Assembly (NCBI GenBank): GCA_035293805.1
Contig: DATGMD010000058.1
Span: forward strand, 17,333-81,332
Reading direction: 5' to 3'
Origin: JAJPHF01 sp035293805
GTDB lineage: Bacteria; Chloroflexota; UBA6077; JAJPHF01
DNA: 64,000 bases
Both the position numbers and the translations under genes were made by a program. The notes under the pieces are model-generated. The model worked only from the letters and a program-made list of their open reading frames with translations, was not told the DNA's origin and searched no databases. The first letter of the stretch is position 1. Every line of letters starts with the position of its first letter. Of the stretch, positions 26,693 to 34,980 are shown one piece after another.

Positions 26693-28173
26693 TGGCGATC
26701 ACGATTGTCGGCCTGGGGCCGGGGCCGTATCGCGCGCTGTCGCTGGAGGCGGCGGAGGCGTTGCAGGGGGCGGGCGAGCTGTACCTGCGGACGGCGCAGC
26801 ACTCGACGGTCGCCGAGCTACCGGCGAGCATCCGCTGGACGGCATTCGACGACCTGTACGAGCAGGCCACCAGCTTCGAGGCGCTGTACGACGAGATCGC
26901 CGCGCTCCTGCTCGGGCGCGGCGCGAAGGCCGACGTGACGTACGCCGTGCCTGGGCACCCGCTGATCGGCGAGGCGTCGGTGCGACGGCTGCTGGAGCGG
27001 GCGACGGCGACCGGGGTGCCGACGCGAGTGATCGGCGGCATGTCGTTCGCCGAGGCGGCGCTGGCGGCGCGCGGCGTTAGCCCGGGCGTGGACGACGTGC
27101 AGATCGCCGACGCGATGGCGCTGCCGCCTATCGCGCCGACGGTGCCGCTGCTGGTCCATCAGGTCTACAAGACGGCAGTGGCCTCGGACCTCAAGCTGGC
27201 GCTGCTGCGCCTGTATCCCCCCGAGCACGAGGCGCTGGTGATCCGCGCGGCGACGACAGCACAGGAGGCGGTCGAGCGCGTGGCGATCGCGGCGCTCGAC
27301 CGGGGCGTGACGTTCGATCACCTGACCACGGTTTACGTGCCGCCGATCCCGCCCGACGAGGACTTCGGCACGCTGACGGGCCTGGCGCACCTCGTGGCGC
27401 GGCTGCGACGGCCGGGCGGCTGCCCCTGGGACGCGCAGCAGACGCACGAGAGCCTGAAGCGCTACATCCTGGAGGAGGCGTACGAGGCGGCCGAGGCGAT
27501 CGACGAGCAAGACTTCCCGGCGCTGTGCGACGAGCTGGGCGATCTGCTGCTGCAGGTGGCGCTGCAATCGGAGCTAGCGGACGAGCACGGCGCGTTCGAC
27601 CTGAACGACGTGCTGCACGCCATCTGCGCGAAGCTGGTGCGGCGCCACCCCCACGTGTTCGGCTCGACGGTCGTGGCCGACGCGCGCGAGGTCGAGCTGA
27701 ACTGGGAGGAGATCAAGCGGCGGGAGCGCGGCGGAACAGGCCCGCCGCCGTCGGTGCTGGACGGCCTGCCGCGCCACCAGCCGGCGCTGATGACGAGCCA
27801 GGCGCTGGTGAAGCGGCTGCGGGGGGCGGACCTGGCGCCCGCGAGCCGGGCGGACACGCTGGCGGCGAGCGAGGCGGCGCTGCGCGAGCTGGCGGCCGCC
27901 GAGACGCCGGCCGCGCGGGAGGCCAGCCTGGGCCGGGCGTTGTTCGCGCTCGCGCACCTGGCGCGACTGGACGGCGTGGACGCGGAGGAGGCGCTGCGGC
28001 AGGCGAACCGGCGCCTCGCCGGGCGGGTGCGGGCCTGGGAGGAGCGCCAGCGCGCGAGCGGAGCGGCGGCACGCGTACCGTCGGGCGACGACCTGGCGGG
28101 GCTCTGGGAAGATGCCGTGCGCACGGATCAGGAGGCGGCCGCCGGACCGGATGAGCCCGGCGCCGCGAGATGA
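26692..28173 (+). CDS. mazG: nucleoside triphosphate pyrophosphohydrolase MazG with N-terminal tetrapyrrole-methylase-like domain (YabN type)
   Basis: 493 residues. Residues 1-215 are an SAM/tetrapyrrole-methylase-like domain (ITIVGLGPGPYRALSLEA, YAVPGHPLIGEASVRRLL). Residues ~230-360 are MazG: LRRPGGCPWDAQQTHESLKR, YILEEAYEAAEAIDEQDF and LCDELGDLLLQVALQ with the EExxE...ExxD metal site, then HPHVFGSTVVADAREV and NWEEIKRRER. The C-terminal part (390-470) corresponds to a second MazG domain but lacks EExxE and is reduced. It hydrolyses canonical or damaged NTPs to NMP and pyrophosphate. Start codon and ribosome binding site lie in a repeat element. Confidence 0.93.
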   Translation: MAITIVGLGPGPYRALSLEAAEALQGAGELYLRTAQHSTVAELPASIRWTAFDDLYEQATSFEALYDEIAALLLGRGAKADVTYAVPGHPLIGEASVRRLLERATATGVPTRVIGGMSFAEAALAARGVSPGVDDVQIADAMALPPIAPTVPLLVHQVYKTAVASDLKLALLRLYPPEHEALVIRAATTAQEAVERVAIAALDRGVTFDHLTTVYVPPIPPDEDFGTLTGLAHLVARLRRPGGCPWDAQQTHESLKRYILEEAYEAAEAIDEQDFPALCDELGDLLLQVALQSELADEHGAFDLNDVLHAICAKLVRRHPHVFGSTVVADAREVELNWEEIKRRERGGTGPPPSVLDGLPRHQPALMTSQALVKRLRGADLAPASRADTLAASEAALRELAAAETPAAREASLGRALFALAHLARLDGVDAEEALRQANRRLAGRVRAWEERQRASGAAARVPSGDDLAGLWEDAVRTDQEAAAGPDEPGAAR

Positions 28174-28249
28174 CATCGGCTTGATGCACAAACCCTGACG
28201 CGGCCGAGGCATGAGGTGGGGACGCCCGGGGTGCTCGGCCGACCGAGGG

Positions 28250-28438
28250 TCAGACGGCGGCGGCGAGGGCCTGCGGCATCGCTTCGGCGGCGAATTCGCA
28301 GCAATAGGGATAGCGCACGTCGCGCAGCGCGCCACAGCAGGGACACGAGACGAGCCCGTAACCGAGCACCGCATCGGGAACCGGCGGGTCTGTCACGTCG
28401 CGGCCATCGAATGCCAGCGCATCCGCGGTACTCAACAT
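28250..28438 (-). CDS. small Cys-rich protein, 62 aa
   Basis: ATG 28438 has AAGGA eight bases upstream. The sequence contains LVSCPCCGALRDVRYPYCCE: a CPxCC/CC arrangement of four or five Cys that suggests a bound zinc or iron-sulphur site; the rest is Ala-rich and hydrophilic with no membrane segment. Its leader has a promoter and a terminator-like hairpin between promoter and ribosome binding site, implying regulated read-through. I do not recognise a family. Confidence 0.65.
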   Translation of the reverse strand: MLSTADALAFDGRDVTDPPVPDAVLGYGLVSCPCCGALRDVRYPYCCEFAAEAMPQALAAAV

Positions 28439-28464
28439 GGCGGAGTCCTTCTAGAAACAGAAAA

Positions 28465-28488
28465 GCCAGCACCGAAAACGGTGCTGGC
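28465..28488 (-). terminator. intrinsic terminator / attenuator in the leader of the Cys-rich protein gene
   Basis: A perfect 10-bp stem (GCCAGCACCG and CGGTGCTGGC) with a four-base loop, followed on the minus strand by TTTTCTGTTTCT. It sits after the promoter at 28513-28542 and 15-27 bases before the AAGGA site of the 62-residue protein gene, so either it terminates a ~55-base RNA or it attenuates that gene. Confidence 0.7.
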
Positions 28489-28512
28489 CCCGTCGCCATC
28501 CCCAGATACCAA

Positions 28513-28542
28513 AGTATATCGGACACTCGACGGGGCGCACAA
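28513..28542 (-). promoter_or_regulatory. promoter upstream of the attenuator hairpin
   Basis: Minus strand TTGTGC (28537-28542), 18-base spacer, TATACT (28513-28518). The predicted start at about 28506 gives a leader of about 68 bases. The remaining 28543-28757 spacer, upstream of the PrpD gene, shows only a short GGCACC/GGTGCC inverted repeat. Confidence 0.5.
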
Positions 28543-28757
28543 CCGATGCATGGCTTGTTGTTTCCTTAACAGAATTGCGTAGGGCGAGCAGTACAGGGCC
28601 AGACTGATGCGGCATCGGCAGCGCCGGGGGAGCATCGCGCAAGCGGCGACAGTGTAGCTGGGGCCAATCGTCGCACGGCGGCTCGGCCGGTGGCACCTGC
28701 CCCTTCCTGGCAATTTTGGTGCCAGTCAGGCGACAACTGGGACGACGAGGCGCGGGC

Positions 28758-30128
28758 ATGACGCTGATCGAGGAGCTGGGGGAGTTTGCGGCGGGCTTGC
28801 GGCTGGGCGATGCGCCGCCCGCCGCGGCTGCCACGCTGCGGCTACACCTGTTCGACACGCTGACCGCCGGGCTGATCGGGATGACCACGCCGGAGGCCCA
28901 GGCCGCAAGAGCCCTCCTCACGGACCTCGGGGCCGGGGAGCGCGCGGCGTCAGGCGAGGGGGCACGGCCGAGCGCACCCCTAGCCGCGTTGGCAGGCTGT
29001 ATCGTCACGCGCTGCACCGAGATCGACGACATCGACCTACTGTCCTGCACCACGCCCGGAGCAGTCGTGGTGCCTACCGCGCTCGCGCTCGCCGGGCAAG
29101 CCGGCGCCGACGCCGATACGTTTCTAGCCGCGCTGCTGGCCGGCTACGAGGCGCTGACACGCTTCGGCCAGGCGGCGGACGGACCGACCATCCTGTACCG
29201 CGGCATCTGGCCTACCTACCTCGCGGGCGCGCTCGGCGCGGCGGCGACCGCGGCGCGACTCCTCGCGCTATCGGGCCAGGCCACGGCGCACGCGCTGGCG
29301 GCGGCCGTTACGCTCAGCAGCGGCACGAGCGGGCGGGTGCGCGGCCTGTCGTCGCGGTGGCTTACGCTGGGCTGCGCCGCGCAGAATGGCATTCTCGCGG
29401 CGCTGGGCGCACGGCACGGCCTGCGCGGCGACTCGAGCCTGCTGGACGGCGCCTGGAGCGCGACCACCGGCATCGCGCTCGACGGCGCGGCGCTGACGCG
29501 CGGCCTGGGGCGCCCCTTCGCCATCGAGCGGGTGAGCATCAAGCCGTACTGCGCGGCCAAGCAGGTGACCAGCAGCATCGCGGCGTTCGTGGCGCTGCTG
29601 GACGAGCGCGTGGTAGAGCCGACGGCCGTCGAGCAAGTGATCGTGGCCGTGCCGCCGGCCTACGCGCGGATGATCGACCAGCCGGCGCCGCCGCCCGAGC
29701 GGCTGGGGGGAATCGCCAGCGCGCAGCATCAGCTCGCACTCGCGGCCTACTATCGCGACGAGCTGCTAGACGTGCGGCGTCCCGAGCAACATCGGGAGCC
29801 GGCGTTTCGAGCGTTGATGGAGCGGGTGCAAGTGGTGGCCGACCCCCGGCTGGCGAGCGACTACCCGCGCACCTGGCCGGCGCGCGTCACCGTGCGGTTT
29901 GCCGGTGGAGAGGCCACGCGCGAGGTGAGACATACCGCCGGCGACCCCGGCCACCCCTTCACCTGGGACGACGCCCTCGCCAAAGCCCGTCGCGTCCTGC
30001 GCGGCGTGGCCACCCCAGCCGCCGTGGACCGCCTGGCCACGACCTGTCGAGAGCTGGGCGCGGGCGCCGCACTGAGCGACCTGCGAGCGGCGCTCGCGGC
30101 GGCCGGCGGGCCGGGCGACGACCGTTGA
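28758..30128 (+). CDS. MmgE/PrpD family protein
   Basis: 456 residues from ATG 28758 (GAGG upstream), the normal family size. The all-helical N-terminal domain has RLHLFDTLTAGLIGMTTPEA, NEXT-like block CIVTRCTEIDDIDLLSCTTPG and the C-terminal domain includes ERVSIKPYCAAKQVTSSIAA and GIASAQHQLALAAY. PrpD dehydrates 2-methylcitrate in propionate breakdown, while other members act on related acids or are isomerases; no prp genes are adjacent, so the substrate is open. It stands alone on the plus strand. Confidence 0.82.
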   Translation: MTLIEELGEFAAGLRLGDAPPAAAATLRLHLFDTLTAGLIGMTTPEAQAARALLTDLGAGERAASGEGARPSAPLAALAGCIVTRCTEIDDIDLLSCTTPGAVVVPTALALAGQAGADADTFLAALLAGYEALTRFGQAADGPTILYRGIWPTYLAGALGAAATAARLLALSGQATAHALAAAVTLSSGTSGRVRGLSSRWLTLGCAAQNGILAALGARHGLRGDSSLLDGAWSATTGIALDGAALTRGLGRPFAIERVSIKPYCAAKQVTSSIAAFVALLDERVVEPTAVEQVIVAVPPAYARMIDQPAPPPERLGGIASAQHQLALAAYYRDELLDVRRPEQHREPAFRALMERVQVVADPRLASDYPRTWPARVTVRFAGGEATREVRHTAGDPGHPFTWDDALAKARRVLRGVATPAAVDRLATTCRELGAGAALSDLRAALAAAGGPGDDR

Positions 30129-30417
30129 GGCGGTGCCGGCGGGCGGGCCCCTCCCCGAATACCCGGCGGCGTCCCGCCAGGCGCCACACGCTGCGCCAAC
30201 CCCACGGGCCGCGCGAGGCCTCGGCTGGAGGCGGCAAGGTGGACGCGGCAAGCGGCGCCTACACCGTTACATGGCCGACACAACTCCGAGGCGCGCTCTC
30301 GTGGGGTAGAGACAGTGGCGCGCACCGCCGAGTATATGAATAGGGGGCCGCCCACGGCGCCTGGGGCCGGCGGGCGAGATGGACTCCGCTAAATTCGGCT
30401 CAGGTGAGGAGAGAACC

Positions 30418-30768
30418 TTGCTCGGACGACTGATCGGCGCGACCCTGGCGATCCTGGCGGCGCTAACGCTACTGGTGGGGCAACCGCAGCGCGTGCTCGC
30501 GGACCCGCGGGACTTCACCCTCGTCAACGGCAGCTCGATCACGATTCGGGAGGTCTACGTCTCGGCGTCCGACGTGCAGAGCTGGGAAGAGGACGTGCTC
30601 GGCACCGACGTGCTGCCGCCGGGGCAGCAGGTCAACATTACCTTCTCGCCAGCCGACGGCGACGCTGGCAAGTGCCTGTACGACATCCGCGTCGTGGGCG
30701 TGAACGGGGCGGAAGGGACGATGACGGGCGTGAACCTCTGCACGACGACGACGGTCACGTTTAGCTGA
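30418..30768 (+). CDS. small secreted protein, about 116 aa
   Basis: TTG 30418 is the probable start, since GAGGAGA lies just upstream, giving LLGRLIGATLAILAALTLLV as a signal segment ending near VLA-DPRDF. The mature ~85-residue domain (FTLVNGSSITIREVYVSASD, WEEDVLGTDVLPPGQQVNI) is all-beta with two Cys (KCLYDIRVVG; NLCTTTTVTF) that can pair. Similar small secreted beta proteins occur in Chloroflexota and cyanobacteria without assigned function. The gene ends in a strong hairpin shared with the convergent LLM gene. Confidence 0.7.
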   Translation: MLGRLIGATLAILAALTLLVGQPQRVLADPRDFTLVNGSSITIREVYVSASDVQSWEEDVLGTDVLPPGQQVNITFSPADGDAGKCLYDIRVVGVNGAEGTMTGVNLCTTTTVTFS

Positions 30769-30780
30769 GGATCGACGCAG

Positions 30781-30820
30781 AGCCACCACGGCCGGCGGGG
30801 CGCTGCCGGCCGTGGTGGCT
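30781..30820. terminator. bidirectional terminator hairpin, 16-bp stem
   Basis: Arms 30781-30796 (agccaccacggccggc) and 30805-30820 pair perfectly around an 8-base loop between two convergent genes; the right arm overlaps the LLM stop codon. No T-tract on either side. Confidence 0.8.
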
Positions 30821-31712
30821 AGGTCTGGAGCGGCAGGATGGCCGCGGCGAGCGCCTCTAGCTCGGCCGTCCAGGAGGCGGGCGGGGCGGCCGGGCGGACG
30901 AGAAACTTCGAGACCCCCGCATCCGTGAAGCGGTGCAGCGTGGCGCGCAGCGCGGGCAGGCCGATGGGGACTAGCTCGCGGGGGTCCACGTCGGGGCGGC
31001 GAGCGGCGACGGCGGCCACGGCGGCGGGCGGCGTGTCGGCGTGGGCGTAGACGACGATCGCGCCGTAGTGCTCGGGGTCGATGGCGCGGCCCGCTTCGGC
31101 GGCGGCCGCCTCGATGGTGCGGCGGCCGGCGGCGGCCTCGGCGGGCGTGCAGCCGCCGGGCAGCCAGCCGTCGGCGAGCCGGCCGACGCGCCGCAGAGCG
31201 GCGGGCGCCCGCCCGCCGAGCCATAGGTCGAGAGCGGGCTGCACAGGCCGCGGCCGCACGCGCAGGCCGTGATAAGTGAAGCGCACACCGGTATGATCGA
31301 CAGTGTCCTCGGTCCAGAGGCGGCGGAGCAGGGGCAGCGTCTCGTCGAGCCAGGCGCCGCGCTCGCGGGGGGCGACGCCGAACGCCGCGCGCTCGGCCGG
31401 ATCGTCGGCGCCCAGGCCGAACGCGGGCAGCAAGCGGCCGTCGGAGAGGCGGTCGAGGCTGGCTAGCTCCTTGGCCAGCAGGACGGGGTTGCGACCGGGC
31501 AGCACGAGCACGCTGGTGCCGAGCTTTAGCCGCCGCGTGCGCGCGGCGGCGTAGGCGAGGCCGAGCAGCGGGTCGTAGATGGGGCTGGAGACGCGCTCGG
31601 ACAGCCAGAGCGAGTCGAAGCCGAGACGCTCCAGGTCGTCCACGAGGCGGCCGAAGCCGGCGTCGTGGCCATCGCCCTGCACTCCCAGCGCGAAGCCGAT
31701 CCTCACTTTCAT
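30819..31712 (-). CDS. LLM-class flavin/F420-dependent monooxygenase-like enzyme
   Basis: 297 residues with the luciferase-like barrel: MKVRIGFALGVQGDGHD, LERLGFDSLWLSERVSS, RRLKLGTSVLVLPGRNPVLL and LSDGRLLPAFGLG, plus the C-terminal GVSKFLVRPA. Members use FMNH2 or F420 to oxidise small organics, for example desulfonation of alkanesulfonates. It is the last gene of the seven-gene minus-strand operon, one base after an NMT1-type lipoprotein gene, so its substrate is probably what the binding proteins capture. Confidence 0.85.
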   Translation of the reverse strand: MKVRIGFALGVQGDGHDAGFGRLVDDLERLGFDSLWLSERVSSPIYDPLLGLAYAAARTRRLKLGTSVLVLPGRNPVLLAKELASLDRLSDGRLLPAFGLGADDPAERAAFGVAPRERGAWLDETLPLLRRLWTEDTVDHTGVRFTYHGLRVRPRPVQPALDLWLGGRAPAALRRVGRLADGWLPGGCTPAEAAAGRRTIEAAAAEAGRAIDPEHYGAIVVYAHADTPPAAVAAVAARRPDVDPRELVPIGLPALRATLHRFTDAGVSKFLVRPAAPPASWTAELEALAAAILPLQT

Positions 31713-31713
31713 G

Positions 31714-32865
31714 TTAGCGGTAGGGGCCGAGCTGGGCGGCGGCGCTCTCGATGTGCTGCAAGTCGATGAACTGGGAGAGGTCCACGCGGGCCTGCTGGGA
31801 GCCTGTCGCCAGGAAGAAGTCCTGCTGCTCGTCGAAGCTGTGCAGGTCCATCTTGCCGTCGGGGTCGAGCGCCGATAGCTCCATCTGATCGTAGAGCGCG
31901 CGGTCTTTGACGGGGGTGTGCCGAGTCAGCGAGTCGATCACCTTCTCCCGCGCCGCCGGCTCCCTCTTGAGAAAGGCGTCGTTGTAGACGCGGATGGCCC
32001 GCAGGTAGGCGACCATGAACTTGGTCCCCAGGTCCGAGCGGCTGAACTCGGGCGAGTAGAGCAAGACTGCTACCTGGTTCGAGGGGTTCACTTGGTAGTC
32101 GTAGCCCATCTTCACCACGTTGCCCTGGTTGAGCGCGATGGTGGCGAACGGCTCGACGCTCCAGGCGAAGTCCAGGTTGCGATTGGCGAAGGCGGGAATC
32201 ATGTCGGGGAAGCTCATGATCGACATGTCGAGGTCGCCCGGGGTGAGGCCGCCTTGCTTGAGGAAGGCGGTCAGGTCTAGCTCGGGGCTAATGCCCTGGG
32301 CCGGCTTGGCGGAGCGCATGCCCTTGAGGTCGGCCACGCTCTTGACGCGGCTGTCGGCCAGGTCCTTGCGGAGCAGATAGATGCTGACCGGGAAGCCGGG
32401 CGGCGTGGGGTCGCTGTGGCCCTTGTCGGCCACGATGCGCACGTTGACGCCGGTCCGCAGGGCGTTGAAGAGTCCCGCGCTGGTGGCGCCGCCGCCCACT
32501 TCGAGCTGGTTCGTGGCGAGCGGCGCGACCATGTTGGCGGCCGAGTCGAACGGCGAGGTGTCGATCTCGATACCCTGCTCGGCGTAGTAGCCCTCGTCCA
32601 TGCCCACGTAGATGCCCGCGTCGGAGAGCAGGTTCAGCTCGCCGTAACGCACCTTCTGCAAGCCGCCGGACTGGGGCGGCGCCGTGGACACCGGGCTGGC
32701 CGCCGTGGGCGCGCTCGCGGCGAGCGGCGAGGTCGCCGGGGCGCTGGTCGCCGCCGCGGGCGGCGCCGGGGCGGGCGGGGCGCTGCCCCCGCCGCTACAG
32801 GCAAGGGCCAGGGCGAGGGCCGCCGGCAGCGCGGCGGCCAGGACGCGGCGGCGGGATGCGCTCAT
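31714..32865 (-). CDS. NMT1/THI5-like ABC substrate-binding lipoprotein
   Basis: 383 residues. The signal VLAAALPAALALALACSGGG ends in a lipobox Cys, followed by a 50-residue Ala/Pro/Thr-rich tether. The type II periplasmic-binding fold then starts KVRYGELNLLSDAGIYVGMD with EGYYAEQGIEIDTSPFDSAA, the NMT1/SsuA pattern that binds pyrimidine thiamine precursors, sulfonates or similar. No permease or ATPase gene is present near it. It sits 10 bases after the signal-less binding protein gene and one base before the LLM gene. Confidence 0.88.
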   Translation of the reverse strand: MSASRRRVLAAALPAALALALACSGGGSAPPAPAPPAAATSAPATSPLAASAPTAASPVSTAPPQSGGLQKVRYGELNLLSDAGIYVGMDEGYYAEQGIEIDTSPFDSAANMVAPLATNQLEVGGGATSAGLFNALRTGVNVRIVADKGHSDPTPPGFPVSIYLLRKDLADSRVKSVADLKGMRSAKPAQGISPELDLTAFLKQGGLTPGDLDMSIMSFPDMIPAFANRNLDFAWSVEPFATIALNQGNVVKMGYDYQVNPSNQVAVLLYSPEFSRSDLGTKFMVAYLRAIRVYNDAFLKREPAAREKVIDSLTRHTPVKDRALYDQMELSALDPDGKMDLHSFDEQQDFFLATGSQQARVDLSQFIDLQHIESAAAQLGPYR

Positions 32866-32875
32866 GGCGGCTCCT

Positions 32876-33757
32876 CTACACGCGCACCGGCAAGGCGAGG
32901 CCCTCGAAGGTCTTGTCGGCCATAAAGTCGTCGAGGCCCCAGCGCTCCACCTGGGCGATGATCTCGTCGTACTCGGCGCGCGGGAGCGGCGCGTAGTGGA
33001 AGCGCTCGCCCGGGTCGAAGCGGCTGAAGTCCCAGGGGCGGTCCTGGAACTCCTCGGGGATGCTGTAGCGCCAGAGCGGCAGGCAGCTGGCCGGGTCGCG
33101 GGTCAGGTCGGCCTCGGCACGCTGCAGCACGCGGAAGAAGCGGTCGAGCAGGGCGCGGTCGTAGCGTGGATCGACCCACCATAGCGTCTTGAAAGTGTTG
33201 GCGATGATCGAGCGCAGGCCGAGCTGGTCGGCCATCGAGATCTGGGGGTCGAGGAGGCTCGTCGCCTCGACCTCGCCCTCGAGCAGGGCGGTGAGCCGCG
33301 CGCCGAAGCCGCCGACGTTCACGGTGTTGATCTGGTCGAGCGGCAGGTACGGCTCGAGGCGGTAGGGCACGTTGAAGTGGCTGCCGGCCCGCATGCCGAC
33401 GGCGATAGGGACATTCGCTAGATCCTCGGGGCGCTGGATGGACGAATCGGGGCGCACGTAGATGGCCCAGCGCGCGACGCCGTAGGCGTCGGGCACGAAC
33501 TTGCCCATGCCGGCGCCGGCGTTGCACACGGAGCCCCAGGCGCAAGCGTTGGTGATGGTCGGCTCGCCGGCCTGGAAGGGCTGGTCCTGCGGGCGCTCCA
33601 GGTATGCCTTGCCCTTCCACGACGCCATCTGCCCGCGCACGACGTCCCAGCGAATTTCCGGGTCGATGCCCTCGTCCTGGAAGTAGCCGCGCTCCAGCGC
33701 GATCCACTCATGGAGCCGCATGCCCGTCGGCGAAATAGGCACTCGGGTAAGCGCCAT
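32876..33757 (-). CDS. NMT1-like substrate-binding-fold protein without signal peptide
   Basis: 293 residues from ATG 33757 (GAGGAGAGG upstream). It opens directly with MALTRVPISPTGMRLHEWIA, then ERGYFQDEGIDPEIRWDVVR, RPDSSIQRPEDLANVPIAVG and ALLEGEVEATSLLDPQISMA, the two-lobed binding-protein fold; no hydrophobic N-terminus or lipobox is present. An unusual NACAWGSVCNAGAGMGK segment carries two Cys. Without export it could be a cytosolic ligand-binding or enzymatic version of the fold. It lies between the ThDP decarboxylase genes and the lipoprotein gene. Confidence 0.78.
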   Translation of the reverse strand: MALTRVPISPTGMRLHEWIALERGYFQDEGIDPEIRWDVVRGQMASWKGKAYLERPQDQPFQAGEPTITNACAWGSVCNAGAGMGKFVPDAYGVARWAIYVRPDSSIQRPEDLANVPIAVGMRAGSHFNVPYRLEPYLPLDQINTVNVGGFGARLTALLEGEVEATSLLDPQISMADQLGLRSIIANTFKTLWWVDPRYDRALLDRFFRVLQRAEADLTRDPASCLPLWRYSIPEEFQDRPWDFSRFDPGERFHYAPLPRAEYDEIIAQVERWGLDDFMADKTFEGLALPVRV

Positions 33758-33824
33758 CGCTGCCTCTCCTCTTGAATTCTCTAAGACGTATGGAACGGCC
33801 CCCGGCAGGCGCCGGCCCACCGCG

Positions 33825-34415
33825 CTACACTGCTCCCACGGGCATTGGCTGCGCCGCCAGGGCGCGGCGGAACGCTTCGCGTGACTCGACGCTGTAAAGG
33901 CGGCGGAAGTCGTTCGGGAAGCGAGTGTCGCCCGGCTCCACGTGAAGGTCTACGAATATGGGGCCTTCCTCGCAGAGGAGGGCCGGCAGCGCCTGCTCCC
34001 AGTCCCCCAGCGCGTCGAAAGCGTAAGCGCGCGGGTAGCCCGCGGCGCGAGCCAGCGCCGGGAAATCCACGCGCCCCACGCCGGGGATGGGAACAGCGCC
34101 GTTCGTCTCGTAGGTGCCGTTCTGGCAGAGACAATGGACCAGGTTCTTGGGCGCCACGTTGGCGATCGTCACCAGCGAGCCGAGGTTCATGAGCAGGCTG
34201 CCATCGCCGTCGAGCACGATCACGCGCTTGTCCGGACGGCCCAGCGCCAGGCCCAGGGCGTGCGAGGAGCCCTGTCCCATGGCGCCGGTGAACGTGTAGT
34301 TCAGCGGATGGGGCGCGAGGTTGATCCATTCTTGCGCGGCCATGTACACGGCCACCACGATCTCGTCGGTGCGGCGCCGCGCCAGCGCTCGCAGACACTC
34401 GTCGCGCTTCATCAT
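33825..34415 (-). CDS. ThDP-dependent decarboxylase subunit beta, ComE-like
   Basis: 196 residues, close to archaeal sulfopyruvate decarboxylase ComE (about 188). Contains NYTFTGAMGQGSSHALGLAL and the ThDP/magnesium motif VIVLDGDGSLLMNLGSLVTI ending in NLVHCLCQNGTYETNG, the GDG-x(25-30)-N motif being complete. It would form the cofactor-binding C-terminal half of a split 2-oxo-acid decarboxylase with the adjacent alpha gene. Candidates for substrate are sulfopyruvate or phosphonopyruvate; a different 2-oxo acid is possible. The start is one of two tandem ATGs. Confidence 0.82.
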   Translation of the reverse strand: MMKRDECLRALARRRTDEIVVAVYMAAQEWINLAPHPLNYTFTGAMGQGSSHALGLALGRPDKRVIVLDGDGSLLMNLGSLVTIANVAPKNLVHCLCQNGTYETNGAVPIPGVGRVDFPALARAAGYPRAYAFDALGDWEQALPALLCEEGPIFVDLHVEPGDTRFPNDFRRLYSVESREAFRRALAAQPMPVGAV

Positions 34416-34434
34416 GGCTCTTCTCCCGCCCCTA

Positions 34435-34947
34435 CTACTGCGGCTCCCTGCCGATAAGTAGCACCGTCGGCGCCATCCGCGCGTAGGCGGCTTCGATCGC
34501 GGGCACGATCCGCTCCACGTCGGCAGGGTCCTCGACGAGCGCGTGCTCCACCCCCATCGCGTCCAGCACCGGCTCCACGATCCGTACCCCGTAGCTCGCG
34601 GACTCGGTGGGCCGGACGCCGGGCTCCTTCGACAGCAGCCCGACCATCATGCAGACGGGCGAGGCCAACTCGACGGCCGTGCCGCGCACGGCGTTCAGCG
34701 AGTCCAGCAGGCCCGTGTACTGGATGAGCAGCAGCGCGCGCTGGCCCGCGGCGAACAGGCCGCTACAGATCGACACGCCCTCGTCCTCTTTGCAGACCTG
34801 TACGACCCGCAGGTCCGGATCCCCCAGCAGCGTCTTCAGCAGGTGGTGGCTGGTCGTGGCGTCGGGCAGGGCCACGACGAACTGGATTCCCGCCCGCTTG
34901 ATCTCGTGGATGATCGCGTCGGCAGTGAGCACCTCGGTAGCTTGCAA
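34435..34947 (-). CDS. ThDP-dependent decarboxylase subunit alpha, ComD-like
   Basis: 170 residues, matching ComD (about 169). ADAIIHEIKRAGIQFVVALP followed by VCKEDEGVSICSGLFAAGQR (the Glu that activates the ThDP ring) and ALLLIQYTGLLDSLNAVRGT then CMMVGLLSKEPGVRP is the N-terminal half of ThDP decarboxylases. It pairs with the gene 19 bases downstream. In archaea ComDE decarboxylates sulfopyruvate in coenzyme M synthesis; in a bacterium a catabolic role on a C3 sulfonate or phosphonate 2-oxo acid is more likely. Substrate is inference. Confidence 0.82.
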   Translation of the reverse strand: MQATEVLTADAIIHEIKRAGIQFVVALPDATTSHHLLKTLLGDPDLRVVQVCKEDEGVSICSGLFAAGQRALLLIQYTGLLDSLNAVRGTAVELASPVCMMVGLLSKEPGVRPTESASYGVRIVEPVLDAMGVEHALVEDPADVERIVPAIEAAYARMAPTVLLIGREPQ

Positions 34948-34980
34948 CCGCGCACCCTCCTTCCCAGCGCCAGCGCCGGC

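Noticed and set aside
28128..28526. Upstream frame through the attenuator hairpin encoding a hydrophobic peptide (from GTG 28526)
   Set aside because: No ribosome binding site is possible so close to the -10 box, and the later part is in an untypical codon pattern; it may be a chance frame, though leader-peptide control cannot be excluded.
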